A stretch of DNA of 64,000 bases from Ferribacterium limneticum (GTDB lineage Bacteria; Pseudomonadota; Gammaproteobacteria; Burkholderiales; Rhodocyclaceae). Where the stretch lies: NCBI RefSeq assembly GCF_020510565.1, contig NZ_CP075189.1, positions 1,096,001 through 1,160,000 of the forward strand, in the 5' to 3' direction. Below the pieces are notes generated by a model. It was given only the letters and a program-made list of their open reading frames with translations, made no database searches and was not told where the DNA came from. This document shows, piece after piece, positions 35,363-43,693 of the stretch. The position numbers and the translations under genes were made by a program. The stretch's first letter is position 1; every line of letters begins with the position of its first letter.

Positions 35363-35908
35363 ATCGCCTCCAACCGTTGTCGAGGGCCAAGAACCCTCGT
35401 CCTGCTTCACACCCAACTACTAGCAACAACCACACCCGTCTGCCGCAGAGCCTTGGTTCATGGCGGCGAAAACCGGACCACCCGGCCGGGACCGCCTGCC
35501 GCACAAGGAACCACGAGGCAACACGACGTACCCGGCAAAATAACGCTGACTCGTCGTAGACCTGAACGCCAGTGGCTCGTTCGCGGCAATGCTGGTGTTT
35601 CTTGCCGAGCGACCGGCAAGAGCGGTTCTCCGAAGCCGACTGGCCCAAACGCTCGGCGGGCAAAATGGACGGGGCAGCGCCTGATTTTTATGCGCAAAAA
35701 AGCCGGGACATGCCCGGCCGATTTTGTTTTTGGCTGTTTTTTCCGGTTGACCGTGGGAGTCGGAAAAACTAATTCACTCTGACCACTTTGGCTGTGGAGA
35801 CGGCCGGGGGCGTTATGCCCTAGTTGTAGTGCCTGAACCGCTGTGCAGCAAAAGCGTGCAGCAAAAGGGGGCAGTACGAATTTTTCGTGTGCCTGCGCGC
35901 TTTGTTGT
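35363..35908. other. 546-bp non-coding stretch with repeat copy 9
   Basis: No convincing gene. It contains a small hairpin GCCGGG-ACATG-CCCGGC (35702-35718) beside repeat copy 9, a short dyad (GCCG-AGC-GACCGGC) near 35608, and a tandem duplication of GTGCAGCAAAAG near 35842-35867. Confidence 0.7.
35720..35754 (-). repeat. Dispersed repeat, copy 9 (reverse)
   Basis: GATTTTGTTTTTGGCTG, then TTTTTTCCGGTTGACCGT, next to a small hairpin in the non-coding stretch. Confidence 0.85.
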
Positions 35909-36718
35909 TTATTTGGTGAGGCCGCTATCGATAACAAGTGGCTCGACTGCTGTAACCAAGCGCCCATAGGAGGATTCCTGGATTTTCACAGTGACGGTGC
36001 TCCCTTTTGTAATCTGTTTCCAACTTTCTTCGGAAAGGCAGATTTCGTGTTTTGCATCATCGTCGGTAAAAATGATGTCCACTTTATTTGCACAGCGCGT
36101 CAATTTGTTGCTGTGGCGCTTCCTGTCCACCGTAGCGTTGGCTATGGACTGCTCCCCCCAGATGCGACTGACCAAAGCAGGTGGCACGGTACTTAGCGCG
36201 AAGTAGTGCATACCCAATATAAGTAAATAGCCTGCACCGAAGGCGAGGATTTTCTCATCTGCTTTCGGAATACGATCCCAAACAGTCTTGATCACAGGAA
36301 ATGTCAGTACGACTGATACGAGCAACGCAATGATCTTCGTTTGTGTGCTTGGTAAGAGGTTTATCCAGTCGCTGGCAAACATACTCAAAAAAACAATACT
36401 TAACCAGAGCATCATCCCGCGTGGAGGTGTCCTCTTGATTTCACTTGTCTTCTGAACCAGAGGAATAAAAAAGAGGTGGGGCGCGAAAATTAAGCCGATG
36501 CCCAGGCAGCCAAGAATAATTTTTGCCGGGAATGGGAACAGGCCGGACAGTGAAAATGGAAGCCAGCCCCAAATAAACCAGCCCGTGCCGGCTTTCTCTA
36601 CGCCCAGCGAAGTGCCACAGGCGCGACATGGCGTTGTTGAGTAGGTAGATAGCCCTAGCTTTTTCCACAAATTCATGGCCTTTGCACCACAGCAAGGGCA
36701 ATTAAGTTGAAGGTGCAT
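35909..36718 (-). CDS. Zinc-ribbon membrane protein of unknown function
   Basis: A 269-residue protein. It begins with two CxxC pairs (CPCCGAKAM and CRACGTSLG), a zinc ribbon, followed by four or five hydrophobic helices and a soluble C-terminal domain of about 75 residues. It resembles small-molecule or stress-linked membrane proteins with a zinc ribbon, but no family is recognised. AT content is clearly above the neighbours, which suggests recent acquisition. It stands alone. Confidence 0.65.
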   Translation of the reverse strand: MHLQLNCPCCGAKAMNLWKKLGLSTYSTTPCRACGTSLGVEKAGTGWFIWGWLPFSLSGLFPFPAKIILGCLGIGLIFAPHLFFIPLVQKTSEIKRTPPRGMMLWLSIVFLSMFASDWINLLPSTQTKIIALLVSVVLTFPVIKTVWDRIPKADEKILAFGAGYLLILGMHYFALSTVPPALVSRIWGEQSIANATVDRKRHSNKLTRCANKVDIIFTDDDAKHEICLSEESWKQITKGSTVTVKIQESSYGRLVTAVEPLVIDSGLTK

Positions 36719-36841
36719 CTTCGGCTGAACCGGAAAATTATGACTTTGTAATTTTACAGGGCTGTTAGAGAAAATTTTTACTGTTTAATTTGGTTCTGTT
36801 CCTCAAGTGATTCAAATACCAACTCCAAGGACAGATATCCC

Positions 36842-38233
36842 TCACCAAACAAAGAAAACTAGCGTCCACACCGTCGCCATGAGCCCGACCGGCCACAGCA
36901 TGGCGATCCCGGCATTCCATTTTTGGGCATTTTTTCCGGTTGACCGCAGAACCAGCTGAAAAGCCAGCCACAGGCTGCCGAGGCAGCCGGCGGTCAGAAG
37001 GCCGATGCGGAAGTACGGCAACCAGCCGAGCCACAGGTGTTCGGCTTTCAAATGGGTGACGGTGAGCATCGACAGGCCGAGGATGACGCTGGCGGCGGCG
37101 AGTGGGGTTAGCGCCAGGGTGAAGCGTTGCCAGCTCAGGTGTTCAGTCTTGAGCAGACGGCTTGCGATGGCCGGGCCGACGAGGAGCAGGCTGCCGAGCA
37201 GGAAGCCGCCGCCGAGCAGGTAGGCGAGGATCAGCGCACCATCGAGCCAGGTGAACAGGTCGCTGGCTTCCGGGTAGTGGGTGAGCAGCCACCACGGCAC
37301 GTCGTTGTCGAGCAGGGCGAAGTGGTCGTGGTCGACGAGCCATTCGGCGGCGGCCAGTTTGGCGCTGAGCAGCCAGGGGCTGAGCGTCCATTGGAAGGCG
37401 GCGGTGGCGACGCCGAGGACGCCGTAGACGAGCGTCAGCGCTTCGGGCGTGCGGGCCGGGTTGGTGAAATCGAGGATTTCGCTGAACGGCGAGCGGGCCG
37501 AGTAGGTGACGGCGTCGCGCTGGCCGGCACAGCGGCCGCAGCTGTGGCATTCGGAGGCGCTGGTCATGCGGCGGACGTCGAGCAGCGGGGCGCAGTTGAC
37601 CGGCTCGAAGTCGCCCTGATATTTGTCCCAGGCGTCGCGGTCGACCTTGTAGTGGAGCGGGGCGATTTTGGCCAGGACGGCGAAAACGCCGGAGGCCGGG
37701 CACAGGTAGCGGCACCAGATGCGCTTTTCGCGGCCGTAGAGCAGGCCGATGCCGATGGCCGCAATGGTCGAGCCGCCAAGGACCAGCAAGGCCGCTTGCG
37801 GGTATTCGTAAACGCTGACCAGCTGGCCGTAAACCGTGGTCATGACAAAGGCGACGAAGGGCCAGCCGGTCCATTTGAGCCAGCGCGGCAGCGCCTTGCC
37901 CCGGCCGTACTGGCTGACCCATTCGGAGACGGCGCCTTCCGGGCAGAACAGGCCGCACCAGACGCGGCCCATGGTCACCGTGGCAATCATGACGCCCGGC
38001 CACCACAGACCCCAGAAGCAGAATTGGGCGAACAGACGCAAGTTGTCCCAGATGTGAGCGTCTTCCGGCGGCAAGGGCAAAAACGCCGGGATGATGACCA
38101 TCGCGGCGTAGAGGACGACGATGAGCCACTGGATGGCGATGATGGTCCGGCGGTTGTTGCGGAGGAAAAGGCCGACTTTTTCCACCCGGCTGCGCGGGCG
38201 GCTCGGGTGGAAGGCGATGACGTGTTCAGCCAC
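36842..38233 (-). CDS. ftrD: Polyferredoxin of the FTR1/P19 iron system
   Basis: A 463-residue membrane ferredoxin of the NapH/CcoG type: several helices, cysteine pairs GRVWCGLFCPEGA and WCRYLCPASG, and the cluster motif CHSCGRC. In Bordetella FtrABCD this protein passes electrons for iron(III/II) handling at the permease. GTG 38233 follows GGAGG and overlaps the ftrC stop by 8 bp; the ATG 11 codons earlier has no site. Residues about 429-440 (RSTGKNAQKWNA) are encoded by repeat copy 10. Confidence 0.85.
   Translation of the reverse strand: MAEHVIAFHPSRPRSRVEKVGLFLRNNRRTIIAIQWLIVVLYAAMVIIPAFLPLPPEDAHIWDNLRLFAQFCFWGLWWPGVMIATVTMGRVWCGLFCPEGAVSEWVSQYGRGKALPRWLKWTGWPFVAFVMTTVYGQLVSVYEYPQAALLVLGGSTIAAIGIGLLYGREKRIWCRYLCPASGVFAVLAKIAPLHYKVDRDAWDKYQGDFEPVNCAPLLDVRRMTSASECHSCGRCAGQRDAVTYSARSPFSEILDFTNPARTPEALTLVYGVLGVATAAFQWTLSPWLLSAKLAAAEWLVDHDHFALLDNDVPWWLLTHYPEASDLFTWLDGALILAYLLGGGFLLGSLLLVGPAIASRLLKTEHLSWQRFTLALTPLAAASVILGLSMLTVTHLKAEHLWLGWLPYFRIGLLTAGCLGSLWLAFQLVLRSTGKNAQKWNAGIAMLWPVGLMATVWTLVFFVW
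36914..36947 (-). repeat. Dispersed repeat, copy 10 (reverse, inside ftrD)
   Basis: ATTCCATTTTTGGGCA, then TTTTTTCCGGTTGACCGC. It lies in frame in the loop before the last helix of FtrD. Its left flank is shared with copy 8. Confidence 0.85.
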
Positions 38234-39029
38234 GGCCCGTCCTCCGCCAGGCAAACAGCACGACACCCCAGTAACTTGCCCAGACCAGCAGGCTGCTCAG
38301 CGCCGGCCGAGCACGGTAGCCGGAAAAGTCGGCGAGCAGCTTGCCGCCCTTGGTCGTGTCGTCGATCAACATCGAGCTGTCCCACACCGGGTCGATCAGC
38401 GGCGGCAGGTAGCCGGCGCCGATCAGGCGGTCGATGGCGGCGATGAGCAGGGCTGAGGCGAGGATCAGCAACAGGATGGAGGAAAGGCGCAGCAACAGGC
38501 CGATGTTGAGTTTGGCCAGGCTCTTGGCGGCCAGCCAGGCGGTGGCAGCGGCCCCGGCAAAACCGGCCAGGGAACCCATGAGCAGGGCGCTCAGGTCGCC
38601 TTCCTGCGCCATGCCGTAAAGGAAGATCACCGTCTCGGCGCCTTCGCGGGCAACGGCCAAGGCAGCCACGACGGCGACGCCGAAATAGCCGGAACGCTCG
38701 CGGGCGGCAGCCAGGTCGGCATGCAGCCGGGCCTTCATCTGCCGGCCATGCTTGCGCATCCACAGCACCATCTGGGTGATCAGCCCGGCGGCAACGAAGA
38801 GTGTGGCGGTCTGGAAGATTTCCAGCGCCTCGCCGGTCAGCTCGTCCTGCACCGTGAGCAGCGCCCAGCCGAGCAGCAGGGCCAGGCCGACGCCGGCGCC
38901 GAGGCCGATGAACAGGGCGCGCTTGCCCTTGCCGGTGGCGTCGTTGGCCTGCAGCCAAGCGTAGAGAATGCCGGCGATCAGGAAAGCTTCGAGGCTTTCA
39001 CGCCAGACGACAAAAAATGCGTTACCCAT
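38226..39029 (-). CDS. ftrC: FTR1-family iron permease
   Basis: A 267-residue inner-membrane permease with seven helices. The two iron-coordinating R-E-x-x-E motifs are RESLEAF (first helix) and REGAETV (fourth helix). It imports iron together with the periplasmic P19 and cupredoxin partners. It is followed by ftrD with overlap and preceded by ftrB after 49 bp; the gap carries a GCCAGCCAGCC leader motif. Confidence 0.93.
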   Translation of the reverse strand: MGNAFFVVWRESLEAFLIAGILYAWLQANDATGKGKRALFIGLGAGVGLALLLGWALLTVQDELTGEALEIFQTATLFVAAGLITQMVLWMRKHGRQMKARLHADLAAARERSGYFGVAVVAALAVAREGAETVIFLYGMAQEGDLSALLMGSLAGFAGAAATAWLAAKSLAKLNIGLLLRLSSILLLILASALLIAAIDRLIGAGYLPPLIDPVWDSSMLIDDTTKGGKLLADFSGYRARPALSSLLVWASYWGVVLFAWRRTGRG

Positions 39030-39040
39030 GCTGTGCTCCG

Positions 39041-39075
39041 TGCTTGCTGGCTGTTGTTTCTATTGGCTGGCTGGC
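39041..39075 (-). promoter_or_regulatory. Leader motif GCCAGCCAGCC before ftrC
   Basis: Sense strand: GCCAGCCAGCC, then AGCCAGCAAGC, ending about 12-36 nt before the ftrC start. Confidence 0.5.
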
Positions 39076-39078
39076 GAT

Positions 39079-39411
39079 CTATTTGGCGACAATCCGCCCT
39101 TGCCCGGTTTCCGGATGGAAATCGTCAAAAAACTTGTAGGTTCCCGGTTTCATCGGAAAAAACACCATGTTCCGTGTCACACCGGGGGAGAGGACCAGTT
39201 CCTTCTTCAGTTCCAGACTCTCGAATTCCGCCGCGCCCGGCCCTTCATTCTTCACCTCCAGCCGAAAGCGCGTCATGGCCGGTACTTCCAGCGTTTCGGG
39301 ATGAATGCGGCCATCCTTCATGAGCAGCTTGTAGGTCGGCATGTCGTCGGCCGTTGCTGCGGTCAACTGGAAAAAAAGGCTAAAAATGAAAAGCAGGCGG
39401 GCGGTTTTCAT
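39079..39411 (-). CDS. ftrB: Periplasmic cupredoxin-fold protein of the FTR system
   Basis: A 110-residue protein with a signal peptide and a cupredoxin-1 domain (RFRLEVKNEGPGAAEFES, VTRNMVFFPMKPGTYKFFDDFHPE). In FtrABCD systems it is thought to bind copper and oxidise Fe(II) for the permease. The hydrophobic core of its signal peptide (FIFSLFFQLTA) is encoded by repeat copy 11. It lies 9 bp downstream of the porin gene. Confidence 0.88.
   Translation of the reverse strand: MKTARLLFIFSLFFQLTAATADDMPTYKLLMKDGRIHPETLEVPAMTRFRLEVKNEGPGAAEFESLELKKELVLSPGVTRNMVFFPMKPGTYKFFDDFHPETGQGRIVAK
39360..39393 (+). repeat. Dispersed repeat, copy 11 (forward, inside ftrB signal peptide)
   Basis: CGGTCAACTGGAAAAAAAG, then GCTAAAAATGAAAAGC: one change in the core (CTGG for CCGG) and otherwise like copy 5. 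Confidence 0.75.
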
Positions 39412-39420
39412 GGGGCTTCC

Positions 39421-40929
39421 TTAATAGGCGATGTTGGCGCGCAGGGCGAAGACCTTGACCGACTTGGCGTCGCCATTGCCACCGCCGTTGGTTACAAACT
39501 GGAGGTCAGGCGACAGCTCGAACTGCGGCGAGACGCGGTAGCGGTAATAGACTTCGGCCAGCTTTTCGGCGCCGCGCGGCGTGAAGGTGAAAGCGGTCTG
39601 GGTCTGCAATTCGTCCAGGTAAGTGGTGACTGGAGCGTTGCGATAAGCCTTGCCGGCCTGCAGCCAGGCGCCAGCAATGCCCAGACTGTCGGCGCCGCGG
39701 CCCCAATAGCTGCCGGAGAACTCGGCGCCGAGCGTGGCTGCCTGGTTGAACGGCAGTTCACCGTTAATCAGCTTGCCGTAGCGGGCGAAGAGCCGGATAC
39801 CGTCGCCGACGCGTTGATCGACCGAGACGCCGACGCCCGTGTGCTTGGTCAGTGTGCCGTCGAAATCGGTGCCCTGGCTGCGGTTCCAGCCATAGACCCG
39901 GTAATTGCCGGAAAGGCCGCCGAACAGCTTGAGCTCCGTCTCGGCCTGCACCATGAGCAGCGGCGAGGACAGGCTGCGCTGGTAGTTGGCGCCCTTGTCG
40001 CCGGCGCCGAAGAGGCCAACCGACAGACGCCACGGCTGCATCTTGTCGACGTAATTCAGATACGAAGCAACAAAGCCCGGCTGGAAGCCGTTGGCATCGA
40101 CGCCGACTTCACCAGCGGCGTCGAGCAGCGGGTTATGAACGAAGACGGAGTTGAGGAACTGCTTGGCTTCGTCGCCGGCCGCGGCGTTCTGGTCGAAGAA
40201 GCCGAAGATGTCCATCTTGCCGAAAGTCAGCTCCAGGGTTTCGCGTGAATAAGGCTTGAAGCCGAGGAAGGGCAGCGGAATCGCCGCCTGGTACCAGGCC
40301 TGGCCGAGGATGGTCACCGAGTCGTCCGGGCTGCTGCCGGAAGCGCGGAAGGCCAGTGCATTCGGCGCGCTGGCGAAATGGCCGAGGCGCGAGAACGCGG
40401 CGTTGAGGCCGAGGCCCTGACCCATGCGCAGGTGGGCAAAGAGCTTGTGCTCGATATCGCCAATCGGGTCGAGCGGCAGTTCGACCGAAACGTCGGCCCG
40501 GTAGTTGAGCTGGGTACTGCCGTTTTCGACGCCTTGCGGCAGGCCGCTGGCGTGCTGGCCGACCGTGGCCAGCGCGGCGCTGACCTTGATGCCTTCAAGA
40601 CCTTCGGCGATCCTGGCGGCCTTCTTCATTTCCAGCGCGTCCTTTTCGACGGCCTTCAGGCGCACCGTCAGTTCCGGCTCGTACTGCGACAGGCGCGGGC
40701 TGTCCAGCCCCTTGGCGATCTCGTCGCTCTCGGTCTTGAGCGTCTTGACCTGCTTTTCCATCTCGGCGTTGCGCGTTTCGAGCTTCTTTTCCAGCTCGGC
40801 ATTGCGGGCTTCAAGCCTTTCGAGCCGGGCGGTCAGCTTGTTCAGCAACTCGACCTCCTTGGGGCCGGCCAGCGCGGGCAGGGCCAGCCCCGCCACGACC
40901 AGCGCAGCGGTAATCTTGGCGAGTTTCAT
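39421..40929 (-). CDS. Coiled-coil outer-membrane porin inside the FTR operon
   Basis: A 502-residue outer-membrane protein: signal peptide (LALPALAG), periplasmic coiled coil (about 25-80, many Glu/Lys/Leu heptads), then a beta barrel ending in ALRANIAY with terminal aromatic residue. It resembles OprB- or OprO-like porins with an N-terminal coiled coil that grips peptidoglycan. Sitting between ftrA and ftrB, it is a candidate outer-membrane path for ferrous iron; this is inference from position. Confidence 0.8.
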   Translation of the reverse strand: MKLAKITAALVVAGLALPALAGPKEVELLNKLTARLERLEARNAELEKKLETRNAEMEKQVKTLKTESDEIAKGLDSPRLSQYEPELTVRLKAVEKDALEMKKAARIAEGLEGIKVSAALATVGQHASGLPQGVENGSTQLNYRADVSVELPLDPIGDIEHKLFAHLRMGQGLGLNAAFSRLGHFASAPNALAFRASGSSPDDSVTILGQAWYQAAIPLPFLGFKPYSRETLELTFGKMDIFGFFDQNAAAGDEAKQFLNSVFVHNPLLDAAGEVGVDANGFQPGFVASYLNYVDKMQPWRLSVGLFGAGDKGANYQRSLSSPLLMVQAETELKLFGGLSGNYRVYGWNRSQGTDFDGTLTKHTGVGVSVDQRVGDGIRLFARYGKLINGELPFNQAATLGAEFSGSYWGRGADSLGIAGAWLQAGKAYRNAPVTTYLDELQTQTAFTFTPRGAEKLAEVYYRYRVSPQFELSPDLQFVTNGGGNGDAKSVKVFALRANIAY

Positions 40930-40931
40930 GA

Positions 40932-41477
40932 TCAGTACCCGCCTTTTTTACCGATGCCGACGTAGGTGAATTCGTACTCGACTTCAAACGGCTTGAACCA
41001 CGGGCGAACGCCGGTGGCGCGGTCGGTGTGGCGGCCGAAGTGCGAATGCGGGTTGGCCGACGGCGGCAGGATGGTGTATTTCACCTTGTACTTGCCCGGG
41101 CCGGCCAGCTTGACGTTGTCGCCGTAGTGCGGGCCGTCGTTGGCGACCATGGGCATGAAATCGCCGGCCACCTTGAAGTCGCCACCAATCTTGGAAACCT
41201 CGAACTTGACCATCAGGTAAGGCATCCACGCGCCCTCCTCGAAGCCGTTCGGGTTGTTGGCCAGCGCATGGATGTCGGCTTCGAGGTGAATGTCCGACTC
41301 GCTGGCCTTGCGCATGTGGCCTTCCGGCTCCATTTCGACCGGCTGCAGATAGACGGCGGCGATTTCCATGCCGGCCCGTTGTTGCGGCACGCCGATCGGG
41401 TATTCAAGGGCCAGGGCCGGAGCGGCCAGGGCGGCGGATAAAGCCAGTGCGGAAACGATTTTCTTGATGCTCAGCAT
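40932..41477 (-). CDS. ftrA: P19-type periplasmic iron-binding protein
   Basis: A 181-residue exported protein of the P19/Tp34 family. Signal peptide ends ALAL; conserved metal-site regions are EYPIGVPQQRAGMEIAAVYL (Glu) and MEPEGHMRK, DIHLEADIHA and HSHFGRHTD, supplying His and Met ligands. It delivers Fe (with Cu) to the FTR1 permease. Its stop is 2 bp from the porin start. The leader has the GCCAGCCAGCC motif. Confidence 0.92.
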   Translation of the reverse strand: MLSIKKIVSALALSAALAAPALALEYPIGVPQQRAGMEIAAVYLQPVEMEPEGHMRKASESDIHLEADIHALANNPNGFEEGAWMPYLMVKFEVSKIGGDFKVAGDFMPMVANDGPHYGDNVKLAGPGKYKVKYTILPPSANPHSHFGRHTDRATGVRPWFKPFEVEYEFTYVGIGKKGGY

Positions 41478-41500
41478 TTTTATGACTCCCTGGTTTCTCT

Positions 41501-41530
41501 GGCTGGCTGGGCATACGCGTGGCTGGCTTG
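41501..41530 (-). promoter_or_regulatory. Leader motif GCCAGCCAGCC before ftrA
   Basis: Sense strand: AAGCCAGCC, 9 nt, CCCAGCCAGCC, ending 24 nt before the ftrA start codon. Confidence 0.5.
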
Positions 41531-41553
41531 AGGATGGTTTTAAAACGAAATTT

Positions 41554-41979
41554 TTACAGCGGCGCAGCCCCCGGCTGGGTCACGAAACCGATCTTGGTGA
41601 GGCCGGCCCGACGGGCGGCACTCATCGTTTCGGCCACCGTTTCGTAGCGCGTTGCGCGGTCGGCCCGCAGGTGCATTTCGACCTTGGCGTCCTGCGCCAC
41701 GGCTTCGCTGAAGCGCGCTTCGAGACTGCTACGGTCAACCGGAATTTCGGCCAAAAATACGCGGTTGTCGGCATCGATGCTGACCTGCAGCGTCAGCGGT
41801 TTTTCCGGCGACGGCGTGCTTGAGGCGCGCGGCAGGTCGACCGGCACCTGATGCGTCATGAGCGGCGCGGTGATGATGAAGATGATCAGCAAAACCAGCA
41901 TCACATCGACCAGCGGCGTCATGTTGATTTCCGCCGTCGGCATCTGGTGGTTCTGCGCGTTGAAGCTGCCCATGGCCAT
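41554..41979 (-). CDS. exbD: ExbD-type energy-coupling protein
   Basis: A 141-residue protein with one N-terminal helix (EINMTPLVDVMLVLLIIF, carrying the essential Asp) and a periplasmic domain. With ExbB it harnesses proton motive force for TonB. ATG 41979 starts 2 bp after the exbB stop; an ATG two codons later is equally possible. Residues about 74-83 (AEIPVDRSS) are encoded by repeat copy 12. Confidence 0.93.
   Translation of the reverse strand: MAMGSFNAQNHQMPTAEINMTPLVDVMLVLLIIFIITAPLMTHQVPVDLPRASSTPSPEKPLTLQVSIDADNRVFLAEIPVDRSSLEARFSEAVAQDAKVEMHLRADRATRYETVAETMSAARRAGLTKIGFVTQPGAAPL
41731..41760 (+). repeat. Dispersed repeat, copy 12 (forward, inside exbD)
   Basis: ACGGTCAACCGGAATTTCGG, then CCAAAAATA, in frame in the periplasmic domain of ExbD. 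Confidence 0.75.
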
Positions 41980-41980
41980 G

Positions 41981-42715
41981 TTATGCCGCCTCCGTCGCAA
42001 CGCGGGCGCGCATCGGGTGGATCTGCGCGCTGTTGGCGACAAACGGCTTACCGACGGTGAAGAAGGCATGCAGGTCGTGAGCGAAGGCGTCGAGGTCGGC
42101 CAGGATGACGCGGTTGGCGCGAGTGAAGGCGTTGTAGGCGAAGACGGCGGGCAGCGCGACGGCGAGGCCGGCGGCGGTCATGATCAGCGCTTCACCAACC
42201 GGGCCGGCGACTTTCTCGAGCGCGGCCTGACCGGACAGGCCGATGGCGACCAGCGCGTGGTAAATGCCCCAGACGGTGCCGAGCAGGCCGACGAATGGCG
42301 CCGTGGCGCCGGTCGTGGCAAGCAGGGTCAGGCCGTTTTCCATACTGGCTTGTGTCGTCGACAGTTGCTGGCGCAGGGCGCGTTCCATCTGTTCAGCCGG
42401 GTCAAAACGCGAGGCCAGGCGGCCGGGGGCGGCTTCGCAATCGTTGTTGCAGCCATTGGCTTGGGTGGCCAGTTGGGCGTAAGGGCTGTCGGCGCCGGCC
42501 TGATTGAGCAGGGCAATGCCATCGCCGACGCTGCTCGCCGACCAGAAGGCGCCGAGCGCCTTGGCGGCGCGGCGCATGGCCCACCAATCGACGGCCTTGG
42601 CCAGGATCAGGTACCAGCTGACGATGGACATGATGGCGAGAATGATGGCGACGGCGTGCGAAATGCTGTCGCCGCTGGCCCACAAGTGCGCAAAACCGAA
42701 CGAGTTTTCCTGCAT
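41981..42715 (-). CDS. exbB: ExbB-type energy-coupling protein
   Basis: A 244-residue MotA/TolQ/ExbB-family protein with three membrane helices. The conserved ATTGATAPFVGLLGTVWGIYHAL and GEALIMTAAGLAVALPAVFAYN helices form the proton path. It is the middle gene of tonB-exbB-exbD, with spacings of 2 bp and 1 bp. Confidence 0.95.
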   Translation of the reverse strand: MQENSFGFAHLWASGDSISHAVAIILAIMSIVSWYLILAKAVDWWAMRRAAKALGAFWSASSVGDGIALLNQAGADSPYAQLATQANGCNNDCEAAPGRLASRFDPAEQMERALRQQLSTTQASMENGLTLLATTGATAPFVGLLGTVWGIYHALVAIGLSGQAALEKVAGPVGEALIMTAAGLAVALPAVFAYNAFTRANRVILADLDAFAHDLHAFFTVGKPFVANSAQIHPMRARVATEAA

Positions 42716-42717
42716 TT

Positions 42718-43353
42718 TTATTGCTCCAATTTGAAAATGATGGGGACCAGCACCCAGCTCTGGACGGCGACATCGCCACGTTTGGCCGGGATGAATTTCC
42801 AGTTGCGAACCGTTTTTTGCGCCGATTCGTCGAGGCGCTGGCTGCCTGAAGATGTCCTGATCTCGACGCTGTCGGCGGTACCCAGCGGGTTGACCGACAC
42901 GCGCAGCACGACCTTGCCTTCCTCGCCCATGCGGCGGGCGATCGGCGGGTAGGGCGGGGCCGGATTTCTCAGGTAATCGGCGTCAAAGCGAGCCTGGCTG
43001 ACTGGCTCGGCGGGTGGGGCAACCGGTTTGGGTTCGGCCGGAGCGGCGACGATGGCGGCGGGAGTCGGGACGGTGCTCTGGGTGGCTTCGACGACCGGGG
43101 TGGGCGCCTTCGGTATGGGTGCCTGCACGGTCTTGACCGGTACCGGCTTGGCCATCGGCAAGGGCTTGGCTTCCGGCGGCTTGGCGACTTCGGGGGCGGG
43201 CAGCAGATCGACGACGAGCGGGATTTCCATGATTTGCGGGACGACGGTCTTGGCGACCAGGATGAGCAGGAAAACACCGACATGCAGGCCAACGACCACG
43301 CTTAGCAAGCCGCTGCGCTGCAGGGGGGAAGGGCGGGATAGGGTGTAACTCAT
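42718..43353 (-). CDS. tonB: TonB
   Basis: A 211-residue TonB: N-terminal anchor helix (LLSVVVGLHVGVFLLIL with the SH-like polar face), a Pro-rich spacer (about 55-125), and a C-terminal domain with the YPPIARRMGEEGKVVLRV motif. It transmits energy to the receptors in this window (PqqU and the siderophore receptor). ATG 43353 is preferred over a TTG two codons before. The leader contains the GCCAGCCAGCC motif. Confidence 0.94.
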   Translation of the reverse strand: MSYTLSRPSPLQRSGLLSVVVGLHVGVFLLILVAKTVVPQIMEIPLVVDLLPAPEVAKPPEAKPLPMAKPVPVKTVQAPIPKAPTPVVEATQSTVPTPAAIVAAPAEPKPVAPPAEPVSQARFDADYLRNPAPPYPPIARRMGEEGKVVLRVSVNPLGTADSVEIRTSSGSQRLDESAQKTVRNWKFIPAKRGDVAVQSWVLVPIIFKLEQ

Positions 43354-43401
43354 GGACAACTTTTCAGGTTTTGCCTGTCATCTGGCCGGAAAAAAACCCT
43401 T

Positions 43402-43429
43402 GGCTGGCTGGCGGGTGCTTGCTGGCTTC
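43402..43429 (-). promoter_or_regulatory. Leader motif GCCAGCCAGCC before tonB
   Basis: Sense strand: GAAGCCAGCAAGCACC, then GCCAGCCAGCC, ending 49 nt before the tonB start. Confidence 0.5.
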
Positions 43430-43455
43430 GGGAAACGAGAGGTACAACGGAGAGA

Positions 43456-43632
43456 CTATTTGGTCAGGATCAGCTTGTTCTCGCGTGTCACACGCAGCAG
43501 ATAGCGTTGCCCGGCGTGTTCGATCTCGACAGTGGAGGCGCCACCGAGGATCTTTTCGCTATCGATCCGCGGGCGTTCTTCGGTTTTTTCCGGGGGCGTG
43601 TTGTGCTCGGGAATTTTGGGCTGGTTGGTCAC
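43456..43632 (-). CDS. hemP: Hemin uptake protein HemP (58 residues)
   Basis: A short frame with the HemP signature: DSEKILGGASTVEIEHAG followed by QRYLLRVTRENKLILTK at the C-terminus. It begins with GTG at 43632 behind a weak AGGCG; no ATG is in frame. HemP is a small transcription activator or accessory of heme uptake genes, often first in tonB-exb operons of betaproteobacteria. Fur-like sites lie directly upstream. Confidence 0.88.
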   Translation of the reverse strand: MTNQPKIPEHNTPPEKTEERPRIDSEKILGGASTVEIEHAGQRYLLRVTRENKLILTK

Positions 43633-43678
43633 GATAATCGCCTAATGCAAACAAGAATTTGCCGCATCTTCTCGTGAA

Positions 43679-43693
43679 TGAGAATTAATGTCA
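43679..43693 (-). promoter_or_regulatory. Fur-like site upstream of hemP-tonB
   Basis: TGAGAATTAATGTCA is a 7-1-7 dyad, followed by AATAATTATT; the AT-rich block 43675-43715 is typical of overlapping Fur boxes. The remaining part of the space up to 43918 holds no gene that I can support. Confidence 0.65.

Noticed and set aside
35702..35718. Hairpin GCCGGG-ACATG-CCCGGC as a terminator
   Set aside because: No gene ends nearby and the T-run is part of repeat copy 9.
36722..36746. A further repeat copy near 36722 (GCTGAACCGGAAAA)
   Set aside because: Only part of the core matches and the right half is absent.
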